A DNA stretch of 64,000 bases from Oikopleura dioica. Lineage: Eukaryota > Chordata > Appendicularia > Copelata > Oikopleuridae. This document shows positions 61,802-64,000 of the stretch, one piece after another. Each line of letters starts with the position of its first letter. Positions within the stretch are counted from its first letter, which is position 1. The translations under genes and the position numbers were made by a program. The notes under the pieces are model-generated. The model searched no databases. It worked only from the letters and a program-made list of their open reading frames with translations, and was not told the DNA's origin. Where the stretch lies: assembly GCA_907165135.1 (NCBI GenBank), contig OU015568.1:15759208-15823207 (forward strand). Reading direction: 5' to 3'.

Positions 61802-64000
61802 ATGAAAGATTTGTAATAAAAGTTGCTTTTTATAAATGTATTTTATCAAATAGCCTATATTTGAAATAGGGTGTACTTATTTTAATGGTAAAACACTCTC
61901 TGATGAACCCTAACCCTAAATCTAACCCTCACCCTAACCAATGGTTTAGGGTTAGTAAAAATTTTACCTTATTTATTTTCGAGTTCATCTTTTACCTTAT
62001 TGAGCGAAGGCCGTTTTCTTACCTTTTATCAGAAATTACTTCAGTTTATCATAGCGGAAACTCCCATTAATACTGCCATATCACTATTTGACTGTCGGTT
62101 ATGCATATTTGTCAGTGAAGAAATCACGACTTTGTTTTGCTTATCAGCGTCAGAACGTGTCATTAGCCATCACAATCGTTCTTGTTTCGCTAAAGTTTCC
62201 GGTGGCCAAAGAGAAAAGCTGCCAGCTCGTCGACGTCCGATTCCGGCCTGAAGAAATATCGACAGTTGGCGTTTTTGATAATGTCCGGCCAAATTAAATA
62301 TCGGAATAGATTTACGCGCAACAGTTGGAATTGAACAAAAGCAGCGTGCTTCCTACGACAACATTTGGCCATTAGCGGACGTCCCATTCACTGGATAAAG
62401 TTCGGTGCAACGTTGAAAGGATATTTTGTTACTGGAAAATATAAAGAAAGAAGAATGGAGGCAGGAAACGGTCAAAGCTGTACTAACGCGCTTGTGTACA
62501 TTTCGTACTTATTTCACATTGGAACGATTGACTTTTGTGCTTTTTAAAAAATAAAGGGTTTGGTTGGCAATCCAGGATAGGTTTAGTAAAAAAGTAGTAA
62601 AGGGTAATTCTTAGAGCTGCTCCTAAGCCTAACCCGTAGAGAGGGGTTATCATTCGAGCCATCCAATATCTCTAGAATCTAGGCTAGTGGTTAGGGTTAG
62701 GGACTGGGGGCTCCGGGGGACGAAGCCTCCTAGTTAAGGCCTTAGGTGGGGGGTCCCAGGGGGGGTCCCTGAGTTAGGTTGAGGGCTAGGGGCAGCTCGA
62801 ATGATAACCCCTTAGTACCCCACCCCCAGTTATGGCATAAATCAGGGGGCTTTGCTGCCCATCCTCTTTCTGAGTTCCTAACCCTAACCACAAGCCCAAA
62901 TTCAAGAGATATTGAATGGCACAAATCTTAGGCTTGAAGGATAACCCTTCTTTACTGGTGAAAAATATTTAGACTTCGTCAAGACCCTCTGATTGAAAAG
63001 GTGTCTGAAGCCTTCCCGTGATGTCACTCACTCCCTCGCTTTTTCTTTCATTTCTAATCTTCAGATCGAATAACTCACAGTCAGTCTACATTTGTTTGTT
63101 CGGCCCCTTTGATGTGGTGTTGAGGGACATATTTTAGCGCAATTACCTCTGTAAACTCTGAGTTGATTGACGCGTCTTCCCGTATATTTGGTATTTTTGG
63201 AGCTTGTCTAAAACATCCCTAAATCATTTTATTTACAAAAAATCGTGAACTTTGAAAATGGACCTTGCTACTTCCTTGTTGTCTTTTCCATCTTTTTTGG
63301 GCAAATTTCACCATCTTGATAATGTTGAAAAAAGTAAAAATGTCATCGAGCGTTGGAGTCAAAATCAAAATGCCACTGAACTTTCCACAGCTCTGCCGAC
63401 TGTCAACGTAAATTTTCATATTCCACCGCAAAATATACGAGCAGCATCCTGCATGGAATTTAAGCATGACAAGGTTAATGAGTTGATTTATCGAGGCAGA
63501 AGCCAAAACGAAATAAAATCAAGAATCACAATGACGGACGTGATATTTTCACAGCCACGCAGGTCCAAGATACATGTCGTTTATATTACAGACAGAACTG
63601 AATGAGAAAATACCGATGATAGCAGGCTTTTGCCCGGGATTTGAAGCTGTTCGCCACGGATGGCGAACAGGTTATCCGGTCAGCCAATCACAAGACAGGA
63701 TTCTCTTAGTGGCGGCGTAACCCCGGATTTGAGTCTGCTATCATGGTAGTAGGGGGTTACCATTCGAGCTGCCCCTAACCCTAAACCTAACCACTACCCC
63801 AGATTCTAGAGATATTGGATGGCTCGAATCATAGGCTCGAATGATAGCCCCTCTTTACGGCTATTATCCGTATGTCGTCAATAAAAGACGAGGATGTCTT
63901 AGAGACACAGGCGCACATCAAAATACGGTTTACGGTGCGGAATCCGTTGGATTAAAAAATGATGCAGAAAGGAAAGAATCGCAATCTTTGGCGAATTTCC
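61802..64000. repeat. Dispersed repeats and TTAGGG-like tracts, no supported gene
   Basis: CCCTAA/TTAGGG units occur near 61905-61960, 62690, 62875 and 63775. A dispersed unit containing GGGGTTATCATTCGAGC and GATATTGGATGGCTCGAAT recurs near 62640 (forward), 62790 (inverted), 62915 (inverted) and 63745 to 63845 (both directions), suggesting a palindromic repeat family. A 116-aa frame at 63258-63605 (+) has no domain I recognise and could be part of a gene leaving the window. Confidence 0.45.

Overview
This is a compact animal nuclear genome window. Introns are mostly 30-200 bp, many genes lie head to tail on one strand with gaps of 2-190 bp, and several introns begin with GC, GA or GG instead of GT. 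Together with a large secreted gene of repeated Cys-motif domains that looks like a house (oikosin-type) protein, this points to a larvacean tunicate, most likely Oikopleura (inference; no species marker was tested).

Layout. 1.7-6.7 kb (+): secreted seven-repeat protein behind a TATA box, with one in-frame TGA. 6.9-14.5 kb: an imperfect tandem duplication of a kinase-like gene (+) and a DNase I-type gene (-). The left copy is wrecked by a frameshift, a hAT-type MITE and truncations. The right copy keeps all exons, but its kinase has an early stop, a frameshift and a 0.9-kb insertion in an intron. 14.9-31.5 kb (all -): CFAP46, an AGPAT-type acyltransferase, EIF3E, a cytosolic-type thiolase (ACAT2) and a USP37-like deubiquitinase whose catalytic-Cys exon is split by a 533-bp hAT-type insertion. 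32.0-51.0 kb (all +, operon-like): EXOSC2, GTF3C1 (one intron contains two small paralogous genes on the other strand), a 101-aa membrane protein, EFL1 (starting 2 bp after the previous stop), VIRMA and a small two-helix membrane protein. 51.8-56.5 kb: an FLVCR-type (SLC49) transporter (+), a GPI-type Ly6/uPAR protein (-) and a DOMON/cytochrome b561 ferric-reductase-like protein (+). 56.5-64 kb: repeat-rich, with a hAT MITE carrying a GAGCT array, a Penelope-like retroelement (reverse transcriptase plus GIY-YIG endonuclease, repeats carrying hammerhead-like ribozymes, 12-bp target duplication), a TTAA-flanked MITE, and dispersed repeats with TTAGGG-like tracts.

Function. The plus-strand block is a housekeeping RNA set: exosome processing (EXOSC2), Pol III transcription (GTF3C1), 60S maturation (EFL1) and m6A writing (VIRMA). 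Each gene has an AG splice-acceptor-like site just before its ATG, as expected for spliced-leader-resolved operons. The minus block mixes ciliary, lipid, translation, sterol-precursor and ubiquitin genes.

Caveat. Several coding frames break by exactly one missing base in A/T homopolymers (two kinase copies, CFAP46 and three in the Penelope element). That suggests base-calling errors in the assembly as much as biology, so the pseudogene calls resting on those sites are provisional.
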